Origin: Companilactobacillus huachuanensis
GTDB taxonomy: Bacteria > Bacillota > Bacilli > Lactobacillales > Lactobacillaceae
Assembly (NCBI RefSeq): GCF_005404815.1
Contig: NZ_BJDF01000005.1
Span: forward strand, 115,769-156,320
Direction of reading: 5' to 3'
DNA length: 40,552 bases
The translations under genes and the position numbers were made by a program. How positions within the stretch are numbered: the first letter of the stretch is position 1; every line of letters begins with the position of its first letter. The notes below the pieces were generated by a model. The model did no database searches. It saw only the letters and a list, made by a program, of their open reading frames with translations, and was not told where the DNA came from. Positions 25,661-33,990 of this stretch are shown in pieces.

Positions 25661-27379
25661 ATGAGGGAACTATTAACAAACCTAAATCGTTTAAATCACA
25701 TTTATGATCAACTCGACTTGCTTAATTTTCGAGCTCATCAAAATTTTCCTTTAACATTTAACAAAGAAGACAGCAAACAGTTGCTGCCACAAAATAAGCG
25801 TCTGTACTTTAGCTACTCCTATTTGAACAAAGAAAAAACACGTCTGACCAATTTAGTATTAAACCAAGTTATTGATCTCCGTGTTTCCCAATTTAGTAAC
25901 GATTCCACTATTCACCCTCAATTGATCGACAAAGCTCTGCGTCTTAAAAATCTTGATCAACTTCATCGTGAAAACAATTTTTCACTGCCATCACGTAATC
26001 GAAAAATCAATAAACTAAAACAATTGATTTCAATGATTGAAGATGAACAAATTAATCCTTGCCGGGGTTATCTGAACCAAATCTATGTCATTCTGCTTTT
26101 AAATGATTTGATGCCTCTAGAGATCCGTTCAGAACCATATCATGCCGGTGAACTACTACATAACCCTGACTTTCGAACTAAACTATTGCAATTCGATTAT
26201 GATCGTTACCTTTATCAAGAATTTCGTCCAGAAAACTATTTAAAATTTTTGATTTACAGCCTTACTAACCGTTTGCCTGATTACATTCGTTCATACGACG
26301 TTCGTGACATCAATCCTGAAGCAGCCGACTGTGGTTTTTCAAGTATTGCCTATGAAATAGTTATTGATGGTGTAAAGGAGTGCTACGTCACCTTCAAAGG
26401 GACTGAAGCCAATGTGGACCAAACAATTAAATCAAGAAGTAAGCGGTTTGAAAAATCTATTCTTGAAAATTATAACGACTGGGATTATAACGTTAACTCA
26501 ATTTTGATTGGTAGTACTAAAGAAAACCGTCAGCTGCTAGTTGCGCGTGACTTTATCCGCTACTTGCACAGTCAAATTGCTTCACAATCATTGATTTATG
26601 GCATTGGTCATTCTTTAGGTGGTCATTTCGTTCAAACATTACAATTAATGGATAATAGTTTTGATGCCGGATATACGTTAAATTCGGCTCCTATCAACTT
26701 AAAATTAGTTAAAAATATTAAGCCTGATCTGCTTAGTCCTGAAAAATGGGAAAGAATCATGCAACTAACTGATGATGCTGATGGAACCAAATTCATTACC
26801 CCGGAATTGAATAACGAAATCAGAAGACTTCTGCCAAAAGACTATTCAGAAATTATTAATGAATATTTTGAACAAGATATGACACAGGTCTTTTATGAAT
26901 TGCCGTTCACCATCTGGATTGGGCAAAAGTGGGAATACAATCTCAGTAATTGGAAGTACCCCTTCAAAAATCATCCCCGTGCCTATTTATCCAGCGGTGA
27001 GATCCATGCCTACCAAAAGTTTTTTGAAGAATTATTTAATTATTTATCAAACTCAGATAACAGTCGTCAAGTGGTCCGCAACAGCTTGGGATTTATCAAC
27101 GCACGGACCAAAATCCTTCGTGAAACAATTGGTGAACAAAAAACGGCAAAGTATTTCTTTGATTATTCTAATTATCTTTATCAATCTGGATTATTTGCGG
27201 ACCAACCACAAAAAGTCGGAAAAAAATTCATCGAACAGAATAACTCATTATTCCGTGGTTCGTTACGCGAGTGGCCTTTCTTACGGAGTCTAAACCCTGA
27301 TATGTTCAGCTTAGCAACCTATTTCCACGTTATAGATGGTGCCAAGCATTTCCTTAATCGCACGCCACATAAATTATAA
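25661..27379 (+). CDS. DUF6792-like lipase/hydrolase-fold protein
   Basis: A 572-aa protein. The middle has an alpha/beta-hydrolase signature: ECYVTFKGTEANVD (about residues 246-259) before GHSLGGH with the nucleophile Ser318, the pattern of class-3 lipases and the DUF6792/Mbeg1-like group. The first 200 residues are charged and helical, with no signal peptide and no membrane segment, so it is cytoplasmic or exported by an unknown route. The Asp and His of the triad cannot be placed with certainty. I start at ATG 25661, with GAGAGGTGAT just upstream; an ATG at 25646 is too early for that site. No operon partner. Function not known; an esterase or phospholipase activity is possible. Confidence 0.65.
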   Translation: MRELLTNLNRLNHIYDQLDLLNFRAHQNFPLTFNKEDSKQLLPQNKRLYFSYSYLNKEKTRLTNLVLNQVIDLRVSQFSNDSTIHPQLIDKALRLKNLDQLHRENNFSLPSRNRKINKLKQLISMIEDEQINPCRGYLNQIYVILLLNDLMPLEIRSEPYHAGELLHNPDFRTKLLQFDYDRYLYQEFRPENYLKFLIYSLTNRLPDYIRSYDVRDINPEAADCGFSSIAYEIVIDGVKECYVTFKGTEANVDQTIKSRSKRFEKSILENYNDWDYNVNSILIGSTKENRQLLVARDFIRYLHSQIASQSLIYGIGHSLGGHFVQTLQLMDNSFDAGYTLNSAPINLKLVKNIKPDLLSPEKWERIMQLTDDADGTKFITPELNNEIRRLLPKDYSEIINEYFEQDMTQVFYELPFTIWIGQKWEYNLSNWKYPFKNHPRAYLSSGEIHAYQKFFEELFNYLSNSDNSRQVVRNSLGFINARTKILRETIGEQKTAKYFFDYSNYLYQSGLFADQPQKVGKKFIEQNNSLFRGSLREWPFLRSLNPDMFSLATYFHVIDGAKHFLNRTPHKL

Positions 27380-27407
27380 AAATTATAATTTCATTAAAAA
27401 AATACTT

Positions 27408-27436
27408 GCTATTCAAATTTTAGGTGACTATAATAC
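27408..27436 (+). promoter_or_regulatory. Promoter of the T-box-brnQ unit
   Basis: TTGCTA (27408-27413), 17-bp spacer, perfect TATAAT (27431-27436). Transcription should start near 27443, just before the T-box leader. Confidence 0.82.
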
Positions 27437-27442
27437 AAACCA

Positions 27443-27697
27443 ACAAAACGTTGAAGAAAAAAGTAGAAATCTCAAGTACGCTTAGTGAGTCATGTTTAGT
27501 GCAAAGTGACCGTCAAGAGAATTTCGAAAATCATTTCTGAGTTCGATGCCGATATGTAGGTTATCGTGGTTGCCACCATTATTTGGCTAGCGGATATCAT
27601 AAGTCCGTTAATAAAGTGAGTATTCTTCAAATACCCAAAAAAGGTGGTACCGTTCTATTTGAGCCCTTTTCCTTAGCTGGAAGAGGGCTTTTTTTGT
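27443..27697 (+). promoter_or_regulatory. T-box leader, probably isoleucine-specific
   Basis: The start GAAGAAAAAAGTAG holds the AGTA loop-E motif of stem I. The conserved T-box AAGGTGGTACCG is at 27641-27652 and a terminator AGCCCTTTTCC (27662-27672) / GGAAGAGGGCT (27679-27689) plus seven T follows. Opposite the AGTA strand I read GAA then ATC (27530-27532), an Ile codon followed by A. The TGGT bulge wants a tRNA with discriminator A, which tRNA-Ile has. Uncharged tRNA would favour the antiterminator and turn on the carrier gene downstream. Confidence 0.85.
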
Positions 27698-27767
27698 ACC
27701 CAAAACAACGTTGTTTGTATAAAAATTGCTTAAGAGCGGTTTTTAATTAAAAAAAGAGGTGGTAAAA

Positions 27768-27881
27768 ATGGATTCTGACATTAGTGGTATTAAGGGCCCA
27801 ACACAGATTAGAAACAACATTTTTAGGAGGAAATTTACTTATGAAAGACGATTTAGAATTAACAGGAGAAAAAAACAATAA
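27768..27881 (+). CDS. Possible 37-aa upstream ORF overlapping the brnQ start
   Basis: ATG with GAGGTGG five bases upstream. The product is MDSDISGIKGPTQIRNNIFR followed by an Arg/Lys-rich tail, with five isoleucines in 37 residues. It ends at the TAA 27879-27881, 41 bases inside brnQ in another frame, so its translation could affect brnQ initiation. No homologue is recognised. It may be only a leader region with chance coding. Confidence 0.3.
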   Translation: MDSDISGIKGPTQIRNNIFRRKFTYERRFRINRRKKQ

Positions 27882-29238
27882 AAAGAAAGTTTTACATTTA
27901 CTCGTAGTCAGTTCCTTAATTTTTGGAATGTTCTTTGGCTCTGGTAACTTGATTTTTCCAGTCCACTTAGGACAATTAGCTGGTAACAATTGGCTATCAG
28001 CAGCATTTGGCTTCGCGATTTCCGGTTCCCTCTTTCCATTACTAGCAATCATGGCCGTTGTTGTAACTAAGAGTGATGGTTTATATGACCTTGCTCGTCC
28101 AGTCGGCAAATTCTACGCTGCCTTATTCCTAGTTTTGGTCCACCTCACGATTGGACCCTTGTTTGGTACCCCACGTACTGCTGCAACAGCTTTTCAAATG
28201 GCTGTCCAACCATTTTTACCTGCAAAATATGACACCGTCGGGATGTTGTTGTTCACCGCAGTATTCTTTGGCCTCGCATATACTTTAACTGTTCATCAAA
28301 ATCAATTATTAAAATACGTTGGGAAATATCTCAACACTATCTTTTTGGTATTATTAGCCGTCGTATTCGTCGTTGCTTTCTTACATCCAATGGGTGGCTT
28401 GAACCATATGCCAACTCAAGCATATCAAACTAATTCAACCGTCAGTGGTTTACTTGAAGGATATAACACTGTCGATGCCGTAGCCTTACTTGCTCTGAGC
28501 GTTACATTCGTTCATGCCGTTAAAGGACTTGGTTACAAGGATCGTGAATTATCAGTTTTAACCGCTAAAGCCGGTTCATTGAGTATTGCCCTAGAAGTCT
28601 TAGTCTACTTTGGATTAGTTTTATTAGGTGCTTTCAGTTTAAGCAAACTAACCTTATCAGCTAATGGTGGTGTGGCACTTTCACAAATCGTCAATTTCTA
28701 CTTCGGTAGATTTGGTGCAGCTTTCTTAGGCGTTTTGGTTACTCTAGGCGTTTTCACTACTGCGTTAGGATTAGTTGCATCATTTTCACAAGACTTTCAC
28801 AAGTTATTCCCCAAGATCAGCTACTTAGCTTGGTTAAGAACAACAACCACTTTGTCATTCGTCGTTGCTAATGCTGGGTTAGACAACATCATCGCTTGGT
28901 CATTGCCAGTTTTGATGCTACTTTATCCACTATCACTTGCTTTAATCCTCGTTTCATTGACCGTCCATGCCAAACCATATGCGGGACTTGTTTATAAAAT
29001 GACCATTGCATTCACTGTATTGCCAGCTATCTTCGATATGTTAAATGCCTCACCAGCTGCCGTTACAAGTGTGAATTTCGTCAAAACAGTGTTAGCTGCC
29101 TATCATCAATACGTTCCTCTAGCTAGCATGGGACTTGGTTGGGTCGTACCTACATTTGTTGGTTTCTTCTTAGGATTGCTGTTGAGCAAACTCGGAGTTT
29201 TTGCCAGTGCCAACGAAGCCGTCGAAAGTCGTGATTAA
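27841..29238 (+). CDS. brnQ: BrnQ-family branched-chain amino acid carrier (LIVCS)
   Basis: A 465-aa membrane carrier with about 12 segments that imports Ile, Leu and Val with Na+ or H+. Family motifs: FGMFFGSGNLIFPVHLGQLAG in the first segment, GTPRTAATAF in segment 3, and the C-terminal ASMGLGWVVPTFVGFFLGL. I start at ATG 27841, with AGGAGG nine bases upstream; the frame stays open to 27784 without a good site. The T-box leader points to isoleucine supply as the main task. The GNAT gene follows after one base, so it may be co-expressed. Confidence 0.94.
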   Translation: MKDDLELTGEKNNKKKVLHLLVVSSLIFGMFFGSGNLIFPVHLGQLAGNNWLSAAFGFAISGSLFPLLAIMAVVVTKSDGLYDLARPVGKFYAALFLVLVHLTIGPLFGTPRTAATAFQMAVQPFLPAKYDTVGMLLFTAVFFGLAYTLTVHQNQLLKYVGKYLNTIFLVLLAVVFVVAFLHPMGGLNHMPTQAYQTNSTVSGLLEGYNTVDAVALLALSVTFVHAVKGLGYKDRELSVLTAKAGSLSIALEVLVYFGLVLLGAFSLSKLTLSANGGVALSQIVNFYFGRFGAAFLGVLVTLGVFTTALGLVASFSQDFHKLFPKISYLAWLRTTTTLSFVVANAGLDNIIAWSLPVLMLLYPLSLALILVSLTVHAKPYAGLVYKMTIAFTVLPAIFDMLNASPAAVTSVNFVKTVLAAYHQYVPLASMGLGWVVPTFVGFFLGLLLSKLGVFASANEAVESRD

Positions 29239-29239
29239 T

Positions 29240-29731
29240 ATGGATTGTCAAATAATTAAAACTGACTCACAGACTGATTTTGACAGTATCCGTCAAGTTT
29301 ACTATCAGACATGGACTTACTCATATGTTGGCCTCGTACCACAAGCCTTGTTGGATAATATCAACTTAAAAACCACTTGGCATCCAGAAAATCGAATCAA
29401 CAACACTTTGGTAGCATTAACAAAAGATCAACAAATCGTCGGCGTCTGCACGTACGGACCCGCCAGAAGAAAAAAATACCTTGGTTACGGAGAAATATAT
29501 TCATTATACGTATTGCCGCAATTTCAACATCAAGGTATCGGGCAAAAACTTTTCCAAGCAGCTTTAGATATCTTGCAGAAAAAATTTGATAACATTTATT
29601 TAATTGTTTTAAAAAATAATTTCACTTCACGTGCTTTTTATGAACTGTTTGACTTTGAAGCTACCGAAGATTTCATTGCCGATCAAACAGAGTATGGCAT
29701 GTTGCATGAAGTTGTTTACATCAGAAATTAA
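29240..29731 (+). CDS. GNAT-family N-acetyltransferase
   Basis: A 163-aa acetyl-CoA-dependent acetyltransferase. Acetyl-CoA-binding motif A is IYSLYVLPQFQHQGIGQKLFQAA (Q/RxxGxG/A pattern QHQGIG), and the conserved Tyr-Phe region is NNFTSRAFYELFDFEA. The ATG starts one base after the brnQ stop with no clear ribosome-binding site, so translation is probably coupled to brnQ. The substrate is unknown. Cytoplasmic. A strong terminator follows. Confidence 0.87.
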   Translation: MDCQIIKTDSQTDFDSIRQVYYQTWTYSYVGLVPQALLDNINLKTTWHPENRINNTLVALTKDQQIVGVCTYGPARRKKYLGYGEIYSLYVLPQFQHQGIGQKLFQAALDILQKKFDNIYLIVLKNNFTSRAFYELFDFEATEDFIADQTEYGMLHEVVYIRN

Positions 29732-29733
29732 TA

Positions 29734-29789
29734 AAAAGAGTCAAGGATGTTCACCGATTAATCTAGCGGTAAATATTCTTGGCTCTTTT
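29734..29789 (+). terminator. Terminator of the brnQ-GNAT unit
   Basis: AAAAGAGTCAAGGATG / CATTCTTGGCTCTTTT-like arms (29734-29756 with 29766-29789) with a few mismatches, directly after the stop codon. Confidence 0.72.
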
Positions 29790-29981
29790 GATGTTAACTT
29801 TATACGTTGTGCTAGTTAAATATTTCAACTCCAGAGCTGCCAAAAATTCGAAGATCGTACGAAGTATCCCACAAATATTTTCCAATTATTACGACTAATT
29901 GTCTTTTATTTAACGGATTTTATATAGTTTATTTAAACAATCAGCGGTCCTAATTGAATTATTCAGACTATAAAAAATAAA

Positions 29982-30183
29982 ATAGTTGGAAGAGCTGAGA
30001 GTATTCATATGCAGCGAAAGTGGCGTTAGTGCTTTAAATTACACCACCGGACGTGTTTGGAGCCTTACCGATTTTTGGTAAGGCTTCAAACCGAGGTTCG
30101 AGACCGCTTCCCAGGCTCGGACCGTTCCGCGCAGCAGATGAATACTCTCAGCTCTGGAAACGGCATCCTTCAATAAACCTTCA
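29982..30183 (+). repeat. Structured repeat copy 9 (type A, ends decayed)
   Basis: Core 29982-30164. The P1 tip uses TTCATATGC / GCAGATGAA. P3 CTTACC/GGTAAG with GTTTGGAG/CTTCAAAC (one G-U), and P4 GGTTCGAG/CTCGGACC. The AT-rich flank (29925-29981) resembles that of copies 3, 7 and 12. The 3' end AAACCTTCAG is degenerate and no target duplication is found. Otherwise 29790-29981 is empty. Confidence 0.86.
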
Positions 30184-30282
30184 GTTAGTAACGTTAACTT
30201 CATATACATTGACCAAATTATTGATATTTTTTTGTACATATCGAAATTGAAGACCATCTAATTTGATAGTAATCTTTAATTC

Positions 30283-30296
30283 TGAAAACGATTACT
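30283..30296 (+). promoter_or_regulatory. cre (CcpA) site before the fructokinase gene
   Basis: TGAAAACGATTACT matches the cre consensus except its last base and lies 23 bases before the start codon, overlapping the leader, where CcpA would block transcription. Confidence 0.62.
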
Positions 30297-30319
30297 TTTA
30301 AAATTAAGGAGAGATGAAT

Positions 30320-31192
30320 GTGTTAGTAGGAAGTATAGAAGCTGGTGGAACTAAATTTGTCTGTGCAATTGGGGACGAAGATTATCGAATTCAAGATTTC
30401 ACACAATTTCCAACAACCACCCCAGAAGAAACGATTCAAATGGCAATTGATTACTTCAAAAAATTTGATATTAAAGCCTTAAGTATTGCCTCGTTTGGAC
30501 CGATTGAGTTGAGAAAAAATTCATCCAAATATGGCTACATCACATCAACACCAAAGCCTAATTGGCATGACACTGATTTTCTAGGTGAAATGAAAAAATC
30601 TTTCAATATTCCCATATTTTGGACAACTGACGTTAATGGCTCAGCCTATGGCGAGTATGTTATGTCGACCCTCGCCAACGAAAAAATCAACTCATTAACT
30701 TATTACACGATTGGTACTGGAGTCGGTGCAGGAGCAATCTCGGACGGTAAATTTATTGGCGATCTTGGACATCCCGAAATGGGACACACATTTTTACGTC
30801 GCCACCCAGATGACCTAGCCTTTAAAGGCATTTGCCCATATCACGAAGATTGTTTGGAAGGATTAGTAGCCGGACCAACATTTGATGCTCGCTTAGGCAA
30901 AAAAGGCAAAGACGTTCCGTTATCCGACCATACCTGGGACATCATGGCTTATTATGTTGCTCAAGCAGCCATCCAAGCCACATTGATCCTCCGTCCAGAT
31001 AAAATAGTCTTTGGCGGTGGCGTCGTGAGTGAATCATTCTTAGTAAAAGTTAGACAACAATTCAAGGAATTACTAAATGATTACGTCGAAGTACCAAATT
31101 TAGAGAAGTACATTCAAATGCCAGTAGTCAAAAACAATGGCTCAGCAACATTAGGTAATTTTGCCTTGGCAATTGAAGAATTACAAAAATAG
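30320..31192 (+). CDS. ROK-family fructokinase (ScrK type)
   Basis: A 290-aa sugar kinase that converts fructose to fructose-6-P. The ATP phosphate loop GSIEAGGTKFVCAIG is at the N-terminus, and GTGVGAGAISDGKFIGDLGHPEMGH holds the catalytic/ROK signature. The zinc-binding residues H, C, H and C (GHTFLRRH..ICPYHEDCLEG) are seen in the order usual for bacterial fructokinases. I start at GTG 30320, eight bases after AGGAG; the ATG at 30314 is too close to that site. Single gene with a cre site; no sucrose PTS or hydrolase adjoins. Mannose or glucose use is possible, since ROK kinases are broad. Confidence 0.9.
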   Translation: MLVGSIEAGGTKFVCAIGDEDYRIQDFTQFPTTTPEETIQMAIDYFKKFDIKALSIASFGPIELRKNSSKYGYITSTPKPNWHDTDFLGEMKKSFNIPIFWTTDVNGSAYGEYVMSTLANEKINSLTYYTIGTGVGAGAISDGKFIGDLGHPEMGHTFLRRHPDDLAFKGICPYHEDCLEGLVAGPTFDARLGKKGKDVPLSDHTWDIMAYYVAQAAIQATLILRPDKIVFGGGVVSESFLVKVRQQFKELLNDYVEVPNLEKYIQMPVVKNNGSATLGNFALAIEELQK

Positions 31193-31257
31193 GAAATTAA
31201 ATCATATCTCTTGAGCCACTTGTATTGTGGTGAAAAAGTTAGTCTTTTTTCAATATG

Positions 31258-31306
31258 AAGGATTATCCGGTAGCCCAACAAGGCCACCAGGTAATCCTTT
31301 TTTTAA
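31258..31306 (+). terminator. Terminator after the fructokinase gene
   Basis: AAGGATTATCCGGT / ACCAGGTAATCCTT-like stem with a T run, about 65 bp after the stop. The stretch 31320-31645 holds no gene or repeat copy that I can see, only very AT-rich DNA before the surface-protein gene. Confidence 0.7.
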
Positions 31307-31645
31307 TTTGTCAGAAATTATCAACTGAACCATTTATCGGTTTTATCAACGAATGTAATATCAGGTAAAATTCATCTATAATCCGAGAATATATGAGTCA
31401 TCCATGTCTATTGTATGTTATTTAACCTTTAACTATTTATGTGAACATATTGAAATTAATGAATAAATCCGGAATATTATTAATTTTTTTATTAAAATAA
31501 TAATTAAATATAAATATAAGTGCTAAACTCAAATTTGGAAATGTTTCTTTTAAATATTTCAATTGAACTATTGGATTATTGAGGAAAGTTTTCATGAATT
31601 TCAATAAATAATTGAAATCCGACTTAATTTAGGGGGGATTTGAAA

Positions 31646-33568
31646 TTGAAATTAAGAAAGTATAAGCAACATAAATACAATAGGAAACTGATGTACACCA
31701 TTATTTCTGCAGTATCTATTAGTGGTGCCTTACTGGCCGTTCAGGAAAAAACAGCCCTAGCAGATACGACTGAGGAAGTATCTGTTTATAGTAAATCTTC
31801 AACTGAAGATGGCAGCAACTCAAATGCAGTTACTGAATCTACTAGCAGTAATACTGACAATAAAGGTATATCTGGACCTTTAATCCAAAATGGTAGTGGT
31901 TCCTCAGCTGTTGGTAATGACAGCAATTCAACTGGTTATTCTACTGCTGCTGGTGATGGCGGTACTTCAACTGGCAATTTTAACGCTGTTACGGGTGGCA
32001 GTACTGAGGGTGATTCTCAAGGTGATACTACTGCTTTAGATGCAAATAACTCAGATCAAACTGATCCGAAGGATACTACGTCGGTTCATACTCTTCCAAC
32101 TAATTCTGATGGCACCATTACAAATACCCAAGCTCCTGATGCAACTCATTACTCAACCATTGAAGAAGAAATGTTAAATGATGAAGTAGTATTTATCGTC
32201 AAGACGTTTAACAATGGTGATATCTACTCAGCTGAAATACATACTGGTTTAGGGAAGAATTTCTACCAAACCGAGGATCAATACATAAATCAGAGCCAAA
32301 TGCCAGCATTAGCATTAGTTCGTGCTCCCGGAACTGACGCCGGTACCTATCAAATATATATGAATTCAGAATTTATTACAGCTTTCAACGAACATGCACA
32401 GAATCTATCTATAGACCCATCAAAGGTTCAATTAGGAACGTTTACCATTGCAAAACAACCTGTAACCATCACTGCTAACCCTAATTCAAAATTTGAGGGG
32501 GAAAAAGATCCAGAATTCACTGCCAAAGTTGATTATTCAACCGATAAAACCCATGAAGCGGCCCTCAACTATACTTTAAAACGGGAACCTGCCGAAACAC
32601 CTGGTACCTATAAGATTTCGATAGTTTTGGGCGACAATCCAAACTATTCTATTAAAACTGTTGATGGAATTTTTACTATTAAACCTAATAATTTAACTTT
32701 TAATGGAAATGGAATTACCAAGGACCAAGACGCCGCAGTCGGAAGTTTCATTACCCTTCCTAAATCTGGATTCTCCCGACCTGGTTATAGACTAATTGGT
32801 TGGAACACAAATCCTGATGGTAGCGGCGTTGAATATAAAGTAGGATCTGATTATACAGTATCGGCTAATACTCAACTTTATGCTCAATGGACAACTAATC
32901 GTAGTTCTGGTTCCAGTACCAAAGATTCTAATAAGGACAATAGCAAAATTAATTATAAGAATCAGACAATCTCCACTTACGCTGATAAACCAACAGTTGA
33001 TCTTTACAAACTAAGTAACGACAACATCATGTCAGTTATTACTAACCGTGTCTTGGCTCCCGGAACTGACTGGTTTAACGATGCTACTATGATGATTGAT
33101 GACGTCGGTTATTATCGTGTCGCTACTAATGAGTGGGCAAAAATGAGTCAGGCTTATCCATATGAAGACCTTAATCTTTACATTAGAACCTACAATGATT
33201 CTGAAAAAGAGCTTTATAAAGCCGAGGATGAGTTGATTGCTAACAGAATATTGGCTCCAAGTAGCAGTTGGATCACCGACCGAAAAACTTATGTTATCAA
33301 CAACTCTAAGTACTATCGCGTTGCAACCAATGAATTTGTCAGTGCCAATGATGTTTATGTGTACTCCCCCGTTAGTTTAATCGTAACTGTCAACTCTAAT
33401 ACCTACGCAAACATTTACAACGCTAAAGGTCAACTAGTTAACAATAGAGCTTTGAGAAACGATACTAGTTGGAAAACCGATAGTATTACTTATATTAACG
33501 GCGACAAATATTACCGTGTGGCAACTGATGAATTCGTTAAATCTTCAGATGTTGACGTTAATCATTAA
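31646..33568 (+). CDS. Large secreted MBG/InlB-repeat surface protein with C-terminal SLAP domains
   Basis: A 640-aa extracellular protein. A long signal peptide with a basic front (KLRKYKQHKYNRK) and cleavage near ALA (about residue 40). Then a low-complexity Ser/Asn/Gly/Thr stretch to about residue 160, an MBG-type beta domain (VTITANPNSKFEGEKDPEF..PGTYKISI), an InlB B-repeat (GYRLIGWNTNPDGSGVEY..LYAQW) and three SLAP repeats (YYRVATNEWAKMS, YYRVATNEFVSAND, YYRVATDEFVKSSDV). No LPXTG, so it is wall-bound through SLAP. The start is TTG 31646, eight bases after GGGGGG; a TTG at 31640 is too close. Adhesin-like role by domain content. Confidence 0.86.
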   Translation: MKLRKYKQHKYNRKLMYTIISAVSISGALLAVQEKTALADTTEEVSVYSKSSTEDGSNSNAVTESTSSNTDNKGISGPLIQNGSGSSAVGNDSNSTGYSTAAGDGGTSTGNFNAVTGGSTEGDSQGDTTALDANNSDQTDPKDTTSVHTLPTNSDGTITNTQAPDATHYSTIEEEMLNDEVVFIVKTFNNGDIYSAEIHTGLGKNFYQTEDQYINQSQMPALALVRAPGTDAGTYQIYMNSEFITAFNEHAQNLSIDPSKVQLGTFTIAKQPVTITANPNSKFEGEKDPEFTAKVDYSTDKTHEAALNYTLKREPAETPGTYKISIVLGDNPNYSIKTVDGIFTIKPNNLTFNGNGITKDQDAAVGSFITLPKSGFSRPGYRLIGWNTNPDGSGVEYKVGSDYTVSANTQLYAQWTTNRSSGSSTKDSNKDNSKINYKNQTISTYADKPTVDLYKLSNDNIMSVITNRVLAPGTDWFNDATMMIDDVGYYRVATNEWAKMSQAYPYEDLNLYIRTYNDSEKELYKAEDELIANRILAPSSSWITDRKTYVINNSKYYRVATNEFVSANDVYVYSPVSLIVTVNSNTYANIYNAKGQLVNNRALRNDTSWKTDSITYINGDKYYRVATDEFVKSSDVDVNH

Positions 33569-33638
33569 TTATAAAGCGGAAAATATTCGTTAACTTATTC
33601 AATTTAAAAAATGTTTGATCGTCGATTTTTAATATGCA

Positions 33639-33684
33639 GGATTATCTAGTGGATCGATAATGCCACTAGACAATCCTTTTTTAA
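33639..33684 (+). terminator. Terminator of the surface-protein gene
   Basis: GGATTATCTAGTGG / CCACTAGACAATCC stem followed by six T. Confidence 0.82.
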
Positions 33685-33736
33685 ATTTTTCAAAAATTTG
33701 ATTAAATGTTGAAAAATCCATTAATTATTTCACTCA

Positions 33737-33784
33737 AAAAAGCTTTCAAATCTATATGTTCAAATGTAGATTTGAAAGCTTTTT
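33737..33784. terminator. Terminator of the YesLMN-glycosidase operon (bidirectional)
   Basis: Perfect 18-bp stem AAAAAGCTTTCAAATCTA (33737-33754) / TAGATTTGAAAGCTTTTT (33767-33784). Repeat copy 10 lies between it and the last gene, so the operon transcript carries the element in antisense. Confidence 0.85.
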
Positions 33785-33810
33785 CCATTTTTTATATTTA
33801 AAATAAACCA

Positions 33811-33986
33811 GCCGGAGGTCATCAGTAATATAGTCCAGCAGTGGAGGTGGCGTTAGAGCTTTAGCTCTTACACCACCGGACGACTTTTGAGACGCGATTT
33901 CCGGCTCAAAAGCGAGGTTCGAGACCGCACTTCGGCTCGGACCGGTCCCCACAGCAGGACTATATTACTGATGACCAGAGGCGACC
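33811..33986 (+). repeat. Structured repeat copy 10 (type B)
   Basis: Outer helix 33817-33836 pairs perfectly over 20 bp with 33957-33976 (GGTCATCAGTAATATAG.. type). Inside, P2 tip GAGC/GCTC, P3 CTTTTGAG/CTCAAAAG and P4 GGTTCGAG/CTCGGACC keep the common plan. The P1 sequence and ends (GCCGGAGG..GAGGCG) differ from type A. It ends about four bases from the bglK-like stop codon complement. Confidence 0.9.
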
Positions 33987-33990
33987 CCAC

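Noticed and set aside
29829-29845. Remnant of an inverted repeat copy (CCAGAGCTG)
   Set aside because: Only nine bases match and no other core segment follows.
31646-33568. Sortase-anchored protein
   Set aside because: The C-terminus ends in a SLAP repeat; there is no LPXTG, hydrophobic tail or charged end.
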